DNA of 64,000 nucleotides from Flavonifractor sp. An10 (lineage in GTDB: Bacteria; Bacillota; Clostridia; Oscillospirales; Oscillospiraceae), in contig NZ_NFMB01000001.1 in the NCBI RefSeq assembly GCF_002161215.1, forward strand, positions 186,001 through 250,000. The letters are read 5' to 3'. Positions 1-7,182 of this stretch are shown here, piece after piece. The notes under the pieces were generated by a model, which saw only the letters and a program-made list of their open reading frames with translations, was not told where the DNA came from and made no database searches. A program made the translations under genes and the position numbers. Position 1 is the first letter of the stretch; every line of letters starts with the position of its first letter.

Positions 1-1
1 C

Positions 2-349
2 GCCACCCTGGTGGCCCTGCTGACCCGGCTGTTCTACTCCACCCCCTTTGACAAGTCCATGAAGGTGGGGGCCGCCGTGGTGGCCGCCCGTCGGGGCGGC
101 CTGTCGGCAACCTTTGACGAGTTGAACAAGTTCTTCACCATCAGCGGCATGCCGGTGGCCTCCAGCCAGTACTGGAACAGCATCCACGGACGGGTGGCCG
201 GCGAGGCCCGCCAGGATGCGGAGGGCCTGCAGACCATGCGCACCCTGGCCCGCAACATGTCCTTCCTGGTGAAGAGCATCGCCCTGGGCAGAGAGCGGTA
301 CGGCCTGCCGGAGAAGGAGGAATTCCAGCGGACTGACTTCATCCGCTGA
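2..349 (+). CDS. Flavodoxin-family / NAD(P)H-dependent FMN reductase, 3' part
   Basis: The reading frame is open to the left edge, so only the C-terminal 115 or so residues are present. The pattern F-x-K-x-GA-x-VV-x-ARRGG, followed by a threonine/leucine stretch, a P-x-x-S-x-YWN-x-x-HG block and a terminal L-x-x-N helix, is what multimeric flavodoxin-like NAD(P)H-dependent FMN reductases show after their FMN loop. Such proteins move electrons from NAD(P)H to flavin in the cytoplasm. The stop lies 21 bases before trmFO, which has its own Shine-Dalgarno sequence, so the two may be cotranscribed. The start codon and FMN-binding N-terminus lie outside the window, and the physiological substrate is unknown. 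Confidence 0.75.
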   Translation, partial: ATLVALLTRLFYSTPFDKSMKVGAAVVAARRGGLSATFDELNKFFTISGMPVASSQYWNSIHGRVAGEARQDAEGLQTMRTLARNMSFLVKSIALGRERYGLPEKEEFQRTDFIR

Positions 350-370
350 ACCCCATCAGAGGAGGAACCC

Positions 371-1672
371 ATGGAATCGGTTATCGTAATCGGCGCGGGC
401 CTGGCGGGCTCGGAGGCCGCGTGGCAGCTGGCAGAGCGGGGCATCCCCGTGGAGCTGCGGGAGATGAAGCCCGCCAAGATGACCCCCGCCCACCACAGCC
501 CCTGGTTCGGAGAGCTGGTGTGCTCCAACTCCCTGCGCTCCGACCAGCTGGAGAACGCGGTGGGCCTTTTGAAGGAGGAGCTGCGCCGCATGGGCTCCCT
601 GATCCTGTCCTGCGCGGACGCTCACCGGGTGGAGGCGGGGGGCGCCCTGGCGGTAGACCGCCACGGCTTCGCCCGGGCCGTCACGGAGAAGGTGCGCAGC
701 CACCCCCTGATCACGGTAGCGGAGGGGGAGGTCACCGCCCTGCCGGAGTCGGGGAACGTGATCGTGGCCTCCGGCCCCCTCACCTCCGACGCCCTGGCCG
801 AGGCGATCAAGGACTTCTTTCCCGAGAGCCATTACCTGAACTTCTTCGACGCCGCCGCACCCCTGGTCACCTTTGAGAGCGTGGACATGGAGTCCGCCTT
901 TTTCGCCTCCCGCTACGACAAGGGCACCCCGGACTACATCAACTGCCCCATGACCGAGGAGGAGTACGACGCCTTCTGGACGGAGCTGTGCGCCGCCCAG
1001 GAGGCGGAGGTTCACGGCTTCGAGGACAAGAGCGTCTTTGAGGGCTGCATGCCTGTGGAGGTCATGGCCCGCCGGGGGAAGCAGACCCTGTGCTACGGGC
1101 CGCTGAAGCCCCGAGGCCTGCGGGATCCCAGGACGGGGAAGGAGCCCTTCGCGGTGGTGCAGCTGCGCCGGGACAACGCCGACGGCACGATCTACAACCT
1201 GGTGGGCTTCCAGACCCACCTGAAGTGGCCGGAGCAGAAGCGGGTGTTCTCCATGATCCCCGCCCTGAAAAACGCCGAGTTCGTCCGCTACGGGGTCATG
1301 CACCGCAATACCTATCTGGACTCCCCCCGGCTGCTGGATCGCTACTACCGGGTGAAGAAGGAGCCGCGCATCTGCTTCGCCGGGCAGATCACCGGCGTGG
1401 AGGGGTACGTGGAGTCCACCGCCTCCGGCTACCTGGCGGCGGTGGAGCTGGCCCGGCGGCTGGAGGGGAAGCCCCCCGTGGACTTCCCCCAGGAGACCGC
1501 CACCGGGGCCCTGGCCCTGTATATCAGCAACGGGAGCGTGAGCGACTTCCAGCCCATGAACATCAACTTCGGCCTGATCCCGCCCCTGGGCTACAGGGTC
1601 AAGGGCAAAAGAAATAAAAACGCGGAATTGAGCAGGCGAGCCCTGGAGGTTCTGGATACCCTGGACATGTAG
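371..1672 (+). CDS. trmFO: TrmFO, folate/FAD-dependent tRNA m5U54 methyltransferase
   Basis: TrmFO makes 5-methyluridine at position 54 of the tRNA T-loop, using methylenetetrahydrofolate as carbon donor and reduced FAD. The 433-residue length is normal for the family. The N-terminal Rossmann FAD motif GAGLAG is at residues 8-13, followed by the family block ELREMKPAKMTPAHHS and the SNSLRSD segment. Near the C-terminus are GQITGVEGYVES and the FGLIPPL block. The ATG follows AGAGGAGG with normal spacing. The gene is core chromosome and anchors the left end of the window as non-mobile DNA. Confidence 0.97.
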   Translation: MESVIVIGAGLAGSEAAWQLAERGIPVELREMKPAKMTPAHHSPWFGELVCSNSLRSDQLENAVGLLKEELRRMGSLILSCADAHRVEAGGALAVDRHGFARAVTEKVRSHPLITVAEGEVTALPESGNVIVASGPLTSDALAEAIKDFFPESHYLNFFDAAAPLVTFESVDMESAFFASRYDKGTPDYINCPMTEEEYDAFWTELCAAQEAEVHGFEDKSVFEGCMPVEVMARRGKQTLCYGPLKPRGLRDPRTGKEPFAVVQLRRDNADGTIYNLVGFQTHLKWPEQKRVFSMIPALKNAEFVRYGVMHRNTYLDSPRLLDRYYRVKKEPRICFAGQITGVEGYVESTASGYLAAVELARRLEGKPPVDFPQETATGALALYISNGSVSDFQPMNINFGLIPPLGYRVKGKRNKNAELSRRALEVLDTLDM

Positions 1673-1793
1673 GGCGCGGCCTCCTGGACGCGCCGCAAAA
1701 CCGGCGGGAAGCGATCCCGGCGCGTCAGAGATGCCGCGCCCTGCGACGGAGGGGCGCACCTGTGTGTGCGCCCGGCGGGGGCAAGCCCCCGCC
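1673..1793. repeat. Cluster of GC-rich palindromes after trmFO
   Basis: This 121-bp stretch is almost entirely inverted repeats. An outer pair (1673-1681 with 1733-1741) encloses a 9-bp pair (1687-1695 with 1718-1726). Two further hairpins lie at 1752-1773 and 1774-1793, the second with arms GGCGGGGGC and GCCCCCGCC around AA. No run of T follows, so it resembles REP-like palindromic DNA more than an intrinsic terminator, although it may end or protect the trmFO transcript. Confidence 0.5.
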
Positions 1794-1806
1794 CTACGGC
1801 CCGCCG

Positions 1807-2070
1807 TCACCGGGGCAGGTCAAACACCAGGCGCAGGGCCAGCCGGAACCCGTGGCGGAAGCAGGCCAGACGATCCAGATCGGTCTCCTCGCCCTGCAGC
1901 TCGCCCAGCTGATCCAGGAAATTCAGCCCCAGCTCGCGCTGGATCCGCTCGTGGCAGGCGCAGATGCGCTCCAGCCGCTCCTGATGGCCGGGGAGCTCCC
2001 GGAAATCCAGGTGGTGGGCTTCGATCTCATAGTCCAGAAGTTCAGCCAGGAAGTCGTTCAATTCGATCAC
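1807..2070 (-). CDS. Small hypothetical protein, possibly DUF6809-like
   Basis: An 87-residue acidic, helical protein with a GTG start. The C-terminal pattern F-x-x-GFRLALRLVFD resembles the end of small Oscillospiraceae proteins classed as DUF6809, but this was not checked. The function of that family is unknown. The gene is divergent from the XRE regulator at 2137, and the perfect inverted repeat at 2077-2116 touches its start region, so the regulator probably controls it. The ribosome binding site is weak (GATCGAAG), which lowers certainty about the start. Confidence 0.55.
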   Translation of the reverse strand: MIELNDFLAELLDYEIEAHHLDFRELPGHQERLERICACHERIQRELGLNFLDQLGELQGEETDLDRLACFRHGFRLALRLVFDLPR

Positions 2071-2076
2071 CTTCGA

Positions 2077-2116
2077 TCAGCGAAATGCTGAAAACAGAAT
2101 ATCAGCATTTCGCTGA
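2077..2116. promoter_or_regulatory. Perfect 15-bp inverted repeat, putative XRE operator
   Basis: TCAGCGAAATGCTGA (2077-2091) and its exact reverse complement (2102-2116) are separated by 10 bp. Each arm is itself a short dyad, CAGC-N5-GCTG. The site fills the 66-bp divergent gap between the small ORF and the XRE regulator gene, where an autoregulatory operator is expected. Read as RNA it would fold into a 15-bp stem, but no T tract follows. Confidence 0.65.
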
Positions 2117-2136
2117 ATTGTCAAGGGGGAAGTCCT

Positions 2137-2412
2137 ATGTTTTCCAGAGAAATATTTGGAAGCCGCCTGCGCCAGATCCGACAGAAGCACGGGGACTCCC
2201 AGGCGGAGGCGGCGGCTGTGGTGGGCGGAACGGCCACGCTGATCAGCGACATGGAAAAGGGCCGCCGCACGACAACACTTGACAAACTGGTGCAGCTAGC
2301 GCAACATTACAATATATCCGCCGACTATCTGCTGGGCCTGACGGATGAGCCGCGGCCCCTGCGGGGGGAGGCGGCCGGCATGTATGCCGGCCCTACGGAC
2401 AATGAAAGGTAG
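2137..2412 (+). CDS. XRE-family helix-turn-helix regulator
   Basis: A 91-residue DNA-binding protein with a Cro/C1-type helix-turn-helix over about residues 8-65 (LRQIRQKHGDSQAEAA, then DMEKGRRTTTLDKLVQLA, then ISADYLLGLTDEP). It probably represses itself and the divergent small gene through the 2077-2116 dyad. AAGGGGG precedes the ATG. The last 15 or so codons run into a 20-bp palindrome (2373-2392) and the stop lies between two such palindromes, so a palindromic element appears to have supplied the C-terminal tail. The regulated process is unknown. Confidence 0.85.
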   Translation: MFSREIFGSRLRQIRQKHGDSQAEAAAVVGGTATLISDMEKGRRTTTLDKLVQLAQHYNISADYLLGLTDEPRPLRGEAAGMYAGPTDNER

Positions 2413-2470
2413 GGCCGCCATATATGGCGGCCGTGCAAACGTACCATGGGCCGCCGCGGGGAAATGGCGG
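2373..2470. repeat. REP-like palindromes flanking the XRE stop codon
   Basis: Two perfect 20-bp palindromes, at 2373-2392 and 2413-2432, face each other with CCCTAC/GTAGGG bases that can also pair across the gap. A third, looser GGGCCGCC/GGCGGCC pair spans about 2448-2472. These resemble small dispersed palindromic repeats of GC-rich Firmicutes; copy number elsewhere in the genome cannot be seen here. Confidence 0.5.
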
Positions 2471-2521
2471 CCGTCCGGCCGGTAAAGACCACGCAAGAGA
2501 ACACAGAAAAGAGGGAACGGA

Positions 2522-3559
2522 ATGAAGATCATCGTAGACGCCATGGGCGGGGACAACGCGCCGGTATCCAACGTGCGGGGTGCCCTGGCCGCCGTGCGGG
2601 AGCTGGGGGTGGAGGTCATCCTGGTGGGCCGCGGGGAGGACATCCTCAAGGTGCTCAAGGACGACGGCATCGACGATCTGCCTCCCGGGCTGGAGATTGT
2701 CCACGCCTCCGAGGTGGTGGAGATGTGCGACAACCCGGCCACCGCCTTCCGGGAGAAGAAGGACTCCTCCCTCACCGTGGGCCTGAACCTGCTGAAAAAC
2801 GGGGACGGGGACGCCTTCGTGTCCGCCGGCAGCACGGGGGCCCTGCTCTCGGCGGCCACCCTGATGGTCAAGCGCATCCGGGGCATCCGCCGGGCGGCCC
2901 TGGCGCCGGTGGTGCCCACCGGCGGCGGCGGGGCGGTGCTCATCGACTGCGGCGCCACCGCCGAGGGCACGCCGGAATACCTGCTCCAGTTCGCCTTCAT
3001 GGGCTCCTACTACGCCGAGCGGGTGCTCAAGCGGCCGGAGCCCAAGGTGGGCCTGCTCAACATCGGGGCGGAGCCCTCAAAGGGCACCGACCTCCAGCGG
3101 GAGACCCACGCCCTGCTCACCGAGGCGGACAAGGCCGGGCGCATCCACTTTGTGGGCAACGTGGAGGCCAGGGAGGCGGTGTACGGCCAGGTGGACGTGA
3201 TCGTCTCCGACGGATACTCCGGCAACATCTTCCTCAAGACCATGGAGGGCACCGGCGGCTATATGGCGAAACAGCTCAAGGCCATGTTCACCAAGAACAT
3301 TTTCACCAAGCTGGCGGCTGTGCTGGTGGCTGACGGCATCCGGAGCCTCAAGAAGTCCATGGACGCCGGGGAGGTGGGGGGCACCGCCCTGCTGGGCATC
3401 TCCAGGCCGGTGATCAAGGCCCACGGCTCCTCCGACGACTTCGCCATCAAGAACGCCATCCGCCAGGCACAGACCTTCGCCGCCTCCGGCATCATCGACG
3501 ATATCACCGAAAATATCGACCACATGAAGCTGCCGTCGGACAAGGTGGAAAAAATTTGA
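2522..3559 (+). CDS. plsX: PlsX, phosphate acyltransferase
   Basis: PlsX converts acyl-ACP and phosphate to acyl-phosphate, the donor for PlsY in membrane phospholipid synthesis. It is a peripheral membrane enzyme. The 345-residue length is typical, with the N-terminal MGGDNAP signature at residues 8-14, SAGSTGALLSAA in the central region, DCGAT, and SDGYSGNIFLKTMEG in the second half. It lies upstream of acpP and rnc, the widespread Firmicute order plsX-acpP-rnc. The start follows GAGGGAACGGA. A separate promoter lies between plsX and acpP. Confidence 0.96.
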   Translation: MKIIVDAMGGDNAPVSNVRGALAAVRELGVEVILVGRGEDILKVLKDDGIDDLPPGLEIVHASEVVEMCDNPATAFREKKDSSLTVGLNLLKNGDGDAFVSAGSTGALLSAATLMVKRIRGIRRAALAPVVPTGGGGAVLIDCGATAEGTPEYLLQFAFMGSYYAERVLKRPEPKVGLLNIGAEPSKGTDLQRETHALLTEADKAGRIHFVGNVEAREAVYGQVDVIVSDGYSGNIFLKTMEGTGGYMAKQLKAMFTKNIFTKLAAVLVADGIRSLKKSMDAGEVGGTALLGISRPVIKAHGSSDDFAIKNAIRQAQTFAASGIIDDITENIDHMKLPSDKVEKI

Positions 3560-3568
3560 GCCAACCTA

Positions 3569-3597
3569 TTGACAGGCGGGCCATTCTTGCCTATTAT
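3569..3597 (+). promoter_or_regulatory. Sigma-A promoter of acpP
   Basis: TTGACA at 3569-3574 and TATTAT at 3592-3597 are separated by 17 bp, about 45 bp upstream of the acpP start. It would let the acyl carrier protein be made in excess over PlsX. Confidence 0.75.
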
Positions 3598-3642
3598 CAT
3601 AGTGCAATGAAGCCGTCGGGACGACGGAAGCGACAGGAGTAG

Positions 3643-3882
3643 ATGAACATGATTTTCGAAAAGCTTGCCGCCTTGCTGGCTGAACAGTTCAGCGTGGATG
3701 TGGACAGCATCACCATGGACACCACCTTTGAGGATCTGAACGCCGATTCCCTGGACATCGTGGAGCTGACCATGGCCCTGGAGGAGGAGTTCGGCCTGGA
3801 GGAGATGGAGGATGAGGATCTGTCCGGCATCGCCACCGTGGCCGACCTGGTTCGCTACTTAAAGTCCAAGCTGGACGACTGA
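3643..3882 (+). CDS. acpP: Acyl carrier protein AcpP
   Basis: A 79-residue acidic four-helix carrier of growing fatty acyl chains in type II fatty acid synthesis. Serine 36 in the N-A-D-S-L-D-I motif is the phosphopantetheine attachment site. Acidic helix II (VELTMALEEEFGLEEMEDEDL) is the surface that partner enzymes bind. A second ATG two codons in (3649) has better spacing from the AGGAG at 3634-3638, so the true protein may start at MIFEKL. The gene sits between plsX and rnc and has its own strong promoter. Confidence 0.96.
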   Translation: MNMIFEKLAALLAEQFSVDVDSITMDTTFEDLNADSLDIVELTMALEEEFGLEEMEDEDLSGIATVADLVRYLKSKLDD

Positions 3883-3902
3883 ACCGAAGAAACTGAGAGA
3901 AA

Positions 3903-3936
3903 GGGAGCCCCGCCGGCGGCGGGGCTCCCGCTTTGA
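3903..3936 (+). terminator. GC-rich hairpin between acpP and rnc
   Basis: GGGAGCCCCGCC and GGCGGGGCTCCC form a 12-bp stem with a 3-nt loop, followed by GCTTTG. The T run is short, so it may be a partial terminator or a processing site that separates abundant acpP mRNA from rnc. Confidence 0.55.
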
Positions 3937-3951
3937 AAGGAAGGAACGGCC

Positions 3952-4626
3952 ATGGAGGCCTTGGAAGAGAAGCTGGGTTATCGGTTTGCCAACCGGGCCC
4001 TGCTGGAAAACGCCCTCACCCACAGCTCCTATGCCAATGAGAACAGGGCCAAAGGGGTGCAGAGCAACGAGCGGCTGGAGTTTCTGGGGGATTCGGTGCT
4101 GGGCATGGTGGTGGCCGACTACCTGTACCGCACCCACCCCGACCTGCCGGAGGGGGACCTGACCCGCACCCGGGCCGCCCTGGTGTGCGAGGAGAGCCTG
4201 GCGGAGGTGGCCCAGGTGCTGGAGCTGGGCGCCTATCTGAAGCTGGGGAAGGGCGAGGAGGCCGGCGGAGGCCGCACCCGTCCCTCCATCACCGCCGACG
4301 CGGTGGAGGCGGTGCTGGCCGCCGTGTACCTGGACGGGGGCATCGGCTCGGCCCGCAAGCTGATCCAGCGCTTCATCCTGGACAAGGAGGAGGAGAAGAG
4401 CGCCAGCCGGGACTATAAGACCGCCCTGCAGGAGCTGGTGCAGCGGGAGAGCGGCCAGGTGCTGGGCTATCAGCTCATCGGCTCCGAGGGCCCAGACCAC
4501 GCCAAGATCTTCTCGGTGGAGGTGGATCTCAACGGCCAGCCCATCGGCCAGGGAAAGGGCCGCAGCAAAAAAGAGGCGGAGCAGATGGCCGCCAAGGCCG
4601 GGATGGAGAAGCTGAAGGCCAAATAA
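3952..4626 (+). CDS. rnc: Ribonuclease III
   Basis: RNase III cuts double-stranded RNA, matures rRNA and turns over structured mRNA. Residues 1-150 or so form the endonuclease domain with the signature NERLEFLGDSVLG at about 39-51, which contains the metal-binding acidic residues; a double-stranded-RNA-binding domain follows from about residue 155. The 224-residue length is normal. AAAGGAAGGAACGGCC precedes the ATG. The last 51 coding bases are the first copy of a 210-bp tandem repeat, so an intact C-terminus is preserved whatever the copy number. Confidence 0.96.
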   Translation: MEALEEKLGYRFANRALLENALTHSSYANENRAKGVQSNERLEFLGDSVLGMVVADYLYRTHPDLPEGDLTRTRAALVCEESLAEVAQVLELGAYLKLGKGEEAGGGRTRPSITADAVEAVLAAVYLDGGIGSARKLIQRFILDKEEEKSASRDYKTALQELVQRESGQVLGYQLIGSEGPDHAKIFSVEVDLNGQPIGQGKGRSKKEAEQMAAKAGMEKLKAK

Positions 4627-5301
4627 ACACCGCTCCCGCTCCGCCTCTTTTGCGAGCGGGAGCGAGCCGCCGCACAGCGGCGCCAAGCATGTTCGCGGAG
4701 CGAACATCTTGATGCCGGGCGGATTCACTCCGCCCGTGCAGATGGAAGACACAGGGTTCCCAAACCGCGCGGGCGGTTTGGGAGGGCGGAGCAGATGGCC
4801 GCCAAGGCCGGGATGGAGAAGCTGAAGGCCAAATAAACACCGCTCCCGCTCCGCCTCTTTTGCGAGCGGGAGCGAGCCGCCGCACAGCGGCGCCAAGCAT
4901 GTTCGCGGAGCGAACATCTTGATGCCGGGCGGATTCACTCCGCCCGTGCAGATGGAAGACACAGGGTTCCCAAACCGCGCGGGCGGTTTGGGAGGGCGGA
5001 GCAGATGGCCGCCAAGGCCGGGATGGAGAAGCTGAAGGCCAAATAAACACCGCTCCCGCTCCGCCTCTTTTGCGAGCGGGAGCGAGCCGCCGCACAGCGG
5101 CGCCAAGCATGTTCGCGGAGCGAACATCTTGATGCCGGGCGGATTCACTCCGCCCGCGCAGATGGAAGACGCAGGGTTCCCAAACCGCGCGGGCGGTTTG
5201 GGAGGGCGGAGCAGATGGCCGCCAAGGCCGGGATGGAAAAGCTGAAGGCCAAATAACCGCCGCTCCCGCTCCGCCTCTTTTGCGAGCGGGAGCGAGCCGC
5301 C
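4575..5301. repeat. 210-bp tandem array that includes the rnc 3' end
   Basis: Three near-identical 210-bp units (starting at 4575, 4785 and 4995) are followed by a partial unit (5205-5301). Each unit holds the last 51 bases of rnc with its stop, an 11-bp hairpin (CGCTCCCGCTC/GAGCGGGAGCG), a second hairpin (TGTTCGC/GCGAACA) and a third (CCCAAACCGC/GCGGTTTGGG). Copies differ by only a few substitutions, which indicates a recent expansion. Because 210 is a multiple of three, long open frames appear on the opposite strand; these are by-products of the array. Confidence 0.95.
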
Positions 5302-5320
5302 AATCAGCCCAATGAGCTGT

Positions 5321-5352
5321 GCGGGGCGCGTCATTGACGCGCCCCGCTTTTT
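5321..5352 (+). terminator. Strong intrinsic terminator after the rnc array
   Basis: GCGGGGCGCGTCA pairs with TGACGCGCCCCGC across a very short loop, followed by TTTTT. It ends plsX-acpP-rnc transcription after the tandem array. Confidence 0.85.
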
Positions 5353-5365
5353 CGCGGAAAAGGGT

Positions 5366-5394
5366 TTGCAATGGCCCCTGTTTCTTGGTATAAT
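5366..5394 (+). promoter_or_regulatory. Strong sigma-A promoter with no coding gene downstream
   Basis: TTGCAA (5366-5371) and a perfect TATAAT (5389-5394) with a 17-bp spacer. No open frame with a ribosome binding site follows before the terminator at 5714, which points to a non-coding transcript. Confidence 0.7.
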
Positions 5395-5400
5395 ATTTTA

Positions 5401-5753
5401 TTCAAGAATATAACATGGCGAGGTGCGGTCTTTTGTACCTGAGAGCGTTGAAAGTACATTTGAGAACCACAAACCATTGCAATGCCTAGAAAAACCAGCG
5501 TTTTGCGGTATAAGCAAAGTAGGGAATTAAACCAATTTTACACCAGTTGAGACAGGGTCTGATATAGCATCACCACTGGAAATACAAATGCGCTTGTTGA
5601 AATTCCCGCACCATTGCGGTGAATGGAGTCAAAACGCTACTATGCAGGAGAACAGAGGCCTTTATCATGGTGAGAGGCTGTTTTCACCAGCATAGAATAT
5701 CTCATACAATAAACTACGCCCGAGGCTCTTGAGCCTCGGGCGTAGTTCTATTT
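5401..5753 (+). ncRNA. Candidate structured RNA of about 350 nt, unassigned
   Basis: The transcript predicted from the promoter at 5366 would end at the terminator at 5714-5753. The region is more AT-rich than its surroundings and has no convincing ORF. Local pairings include AGGTGC/GTACCT near the start, TTTGC/GCAAA, CACC/GGTG, and a long imperfect hairpin near 5638-5696 in which CTATGC pairs with GCATAG and AACA with TGTT. It lacks the conserved cores of RNase P RNA, tmRNA, SRP RNA and T-box leaders as far as I can see. It could also be a remnant of the element to the right. Function unknown. Confidence 0.45.
5714..5753 (+). terminator. Intrinsic terminator of the candidate RNA
   Basis: A 14-15-bp perfect stem (CTACGCCCGAGGCT with its complement) around a tiny loop, followed by TTCTATTT. 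Confidence 0.85.
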
Positions 5754-5842
5754 AATTGGGGAAGAGATACACGCCGATAAAGAAAATCAGGAGGCTATGA
5801 AGTGAACCTACGTTAGCTTGTCATATGGGTAACCATATGATA

Positions 5843-6007
5843 TCAGCAATCAACGTCTTCTTTCCATAGGTTGACTTTTGCCCGGTTCTCAAAGTCCTCT
5901 TGCTCCGCGGATGACGCCGGGCGGATTGAGGGCTTTCCACAGTCAGGACATGTCTCCTCAGACGTTCTAAGGAACAGATAGTGGCAATTATCACACGCAT
6001 ATAGCAT
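5843..6007 (-). CDS. Small zinc-ribbon protein (54 aa)
   Basis: The frame reads from an ATG at 6007 to a TGA at 5843 and encodes 54 residues. Two CxxC knuckles, ACDNCHY at residues 4-10 and TCPDCGK at 19-25, are spaced like a rubredoxin-type zinc ribbon. The remainder is an acidic and polar tail. The Shine-Dalgarno sequence is weak. The ORF lies at the left edge of the conjugative element and reads away from it; similar mini zinc ribbons are common accessory genes of such elements, but no function is known. The cysteine pattern is the main support. Confidence 0.6.
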   Translation of the reverse strand: MLYACDNCHYLFLRTSEETCPDCGKPSIRPASSAEQEDFENRAKVNLWKEDVDC

Positions 6008-6018
6008 TAAAATCAGGT

Positions 6019-6065
6019 CTCGCTTTCGTGGTTACAGTGTAGCACGGAGCGAGGCTTTTTTCAAT
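6019..6065 (+). terminator. Terminator-like hairpin upstream of the element genes
   Basis: CTCGCTTTCGTG pairs with CACGGAGCGAG, followed by a run of seven T. It could insulate the element from transcription entering from the left. Confidence 0.55.
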
Positions 6066-6089
6066 CTATTGAGGAAGGAGGAAGGCGAG

Positions 6090-7182
6090 ATGAAGTGCCT
6101 GCTTAAATATCAATGGGTCAAGCTGCCCCGCAATCAGCTTCCGCCCGGAAAAGGTATCATGGGCGCTTGGGCTCGCCTGGCCTCCCGTGCAGCCTTTCGT
6201 AATGGTAAGGCATCCTACTGTGGGCATATCAACAATGTGAGTGCTGGGAGCTGGGTAGGTGGTATTGTCGGCCTCAAGAGTATTCTGGGCATCAAACGGC
6301 GACAGAAAGCCTTGGAGGTTATGGATTGCCTTGAGGAATTGGAATACATTTCCTATTCGCTGGATGAAAAGACGAAGAAACTTACCTATCGAGTTACAGA
6401 CTGGGTCACAAACTGCTCTGGAGAGCCCTGCATGGGCCGTGAGGCGATTTATGCGACGGAGGGGTACGGGATTCCTATGCCTGCCCAAAAACGTCACACA
6501 GAGGCTTGTAGAGCGGCATCATCAATTTGGTGAGTCAGACGCATGGCTTGATATCTGGTGCCACACAGTTTGGAAGGAACCGAGCAATGCGTTTTCTCAT
6601 TTGGCGCCTGCAGTCCAATTCGGGCAGTATGGCGCTGTTTTAACTCTGGAGTCCCTTGGCAGGCGCTGGGGGTGGGAGAAGACGAAGGTCTGGCGCTTTT
6701 TTAGAAAACATGCGGATGCCTTCCCGCTATATAAGCTGCCAGGTTCCTTCGGATGTCTGATCCTCAACGCAGCGTATCCGACTGGAGAGAGATTCTCTTT
6801 GCCATCCCAGGCGCAAGTAGAACGCATTTTGAATGAAATACGTAAAAAAGGCGGCAATGCGCACGAAAAGCAAGCAAGCGACCACGTCCGCATCTGCAAG
6901 CTGGTCGCATGGTACAGCCGTGCTGTTTTGCTGCAGGACCGGGATCTTGCTGCCCCAGCAAAATCGGAGGAAAGCCGCGTTGCATATCAGGATCGCTATA
7001 TTACGCGCGTGTATTTTTCTCCATGTGAGATTTTAGAGTATGTTAGGGAGGACTGCCAAGGGATTACTCCAGACACGCCAAAACTTGAATTTTTCCACGG
7101 AGGCCTGCCACGTGATGGGCCTGTGGATCAGAACGATGGAGGTATCGAATATGGCAGATTTGAAGGCATGCCCTTGTGGTAA
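6090..7182 (+). pseudogene. Element-specific helix-turn-helix/replication-type gene, frameshifted
   Basis: The first frame starts at ATG 6090 behind GAGGAAGGAGG and gives MKCLLKYQWVKLPRN and onward to about residue 127. One extra base at about 6471 moves the sequence into the next frame, which continues without a break to 7182. Joining the two after the GYG codons gives one continuous protein of about 360 residues with a helical central part (ETLGRRWGWEKTKVWRFF-like, here LESLGRRWGWEKTKVWRFF) that looks like a DNA-binding helix-turn-helix. Genes of this type open many clostridial conjugative elements, where a regulatory or replication role is presumed. The lesion may be real or a sequencing error. 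Confidence 0.6.

Noticed and set aside
356-1810. A 484-codon frame antisense to trmFO
   Set aside because: GC-rich codon bias of the real gene keeps the opposite strand open; it lacks domains and a start signal.
4575-5301. Possible CRISPR or protein-repeat array
   Set aside because: Units are contiguous with no unique spacers and include the rnc coding end, so this is a segmental tandem duplication.
3859-5334. A 491-codon minus-strand open frame with repeating 70-residue units
   Set aside because: It is an artefact of the 210-bp array, whose length is a multiple of three, read antisense to rnc. No ribosome binding site; composition follows the DNA repeat. The same applies to the other frame at 4529-5371.
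5401-5753. Identification as RNase P RNA, tmRNA, SRP RNA or 6S RNA
   Set aside because: The invariant core sequences of those RNAs that I can recall are absent; length alone fits some of them.
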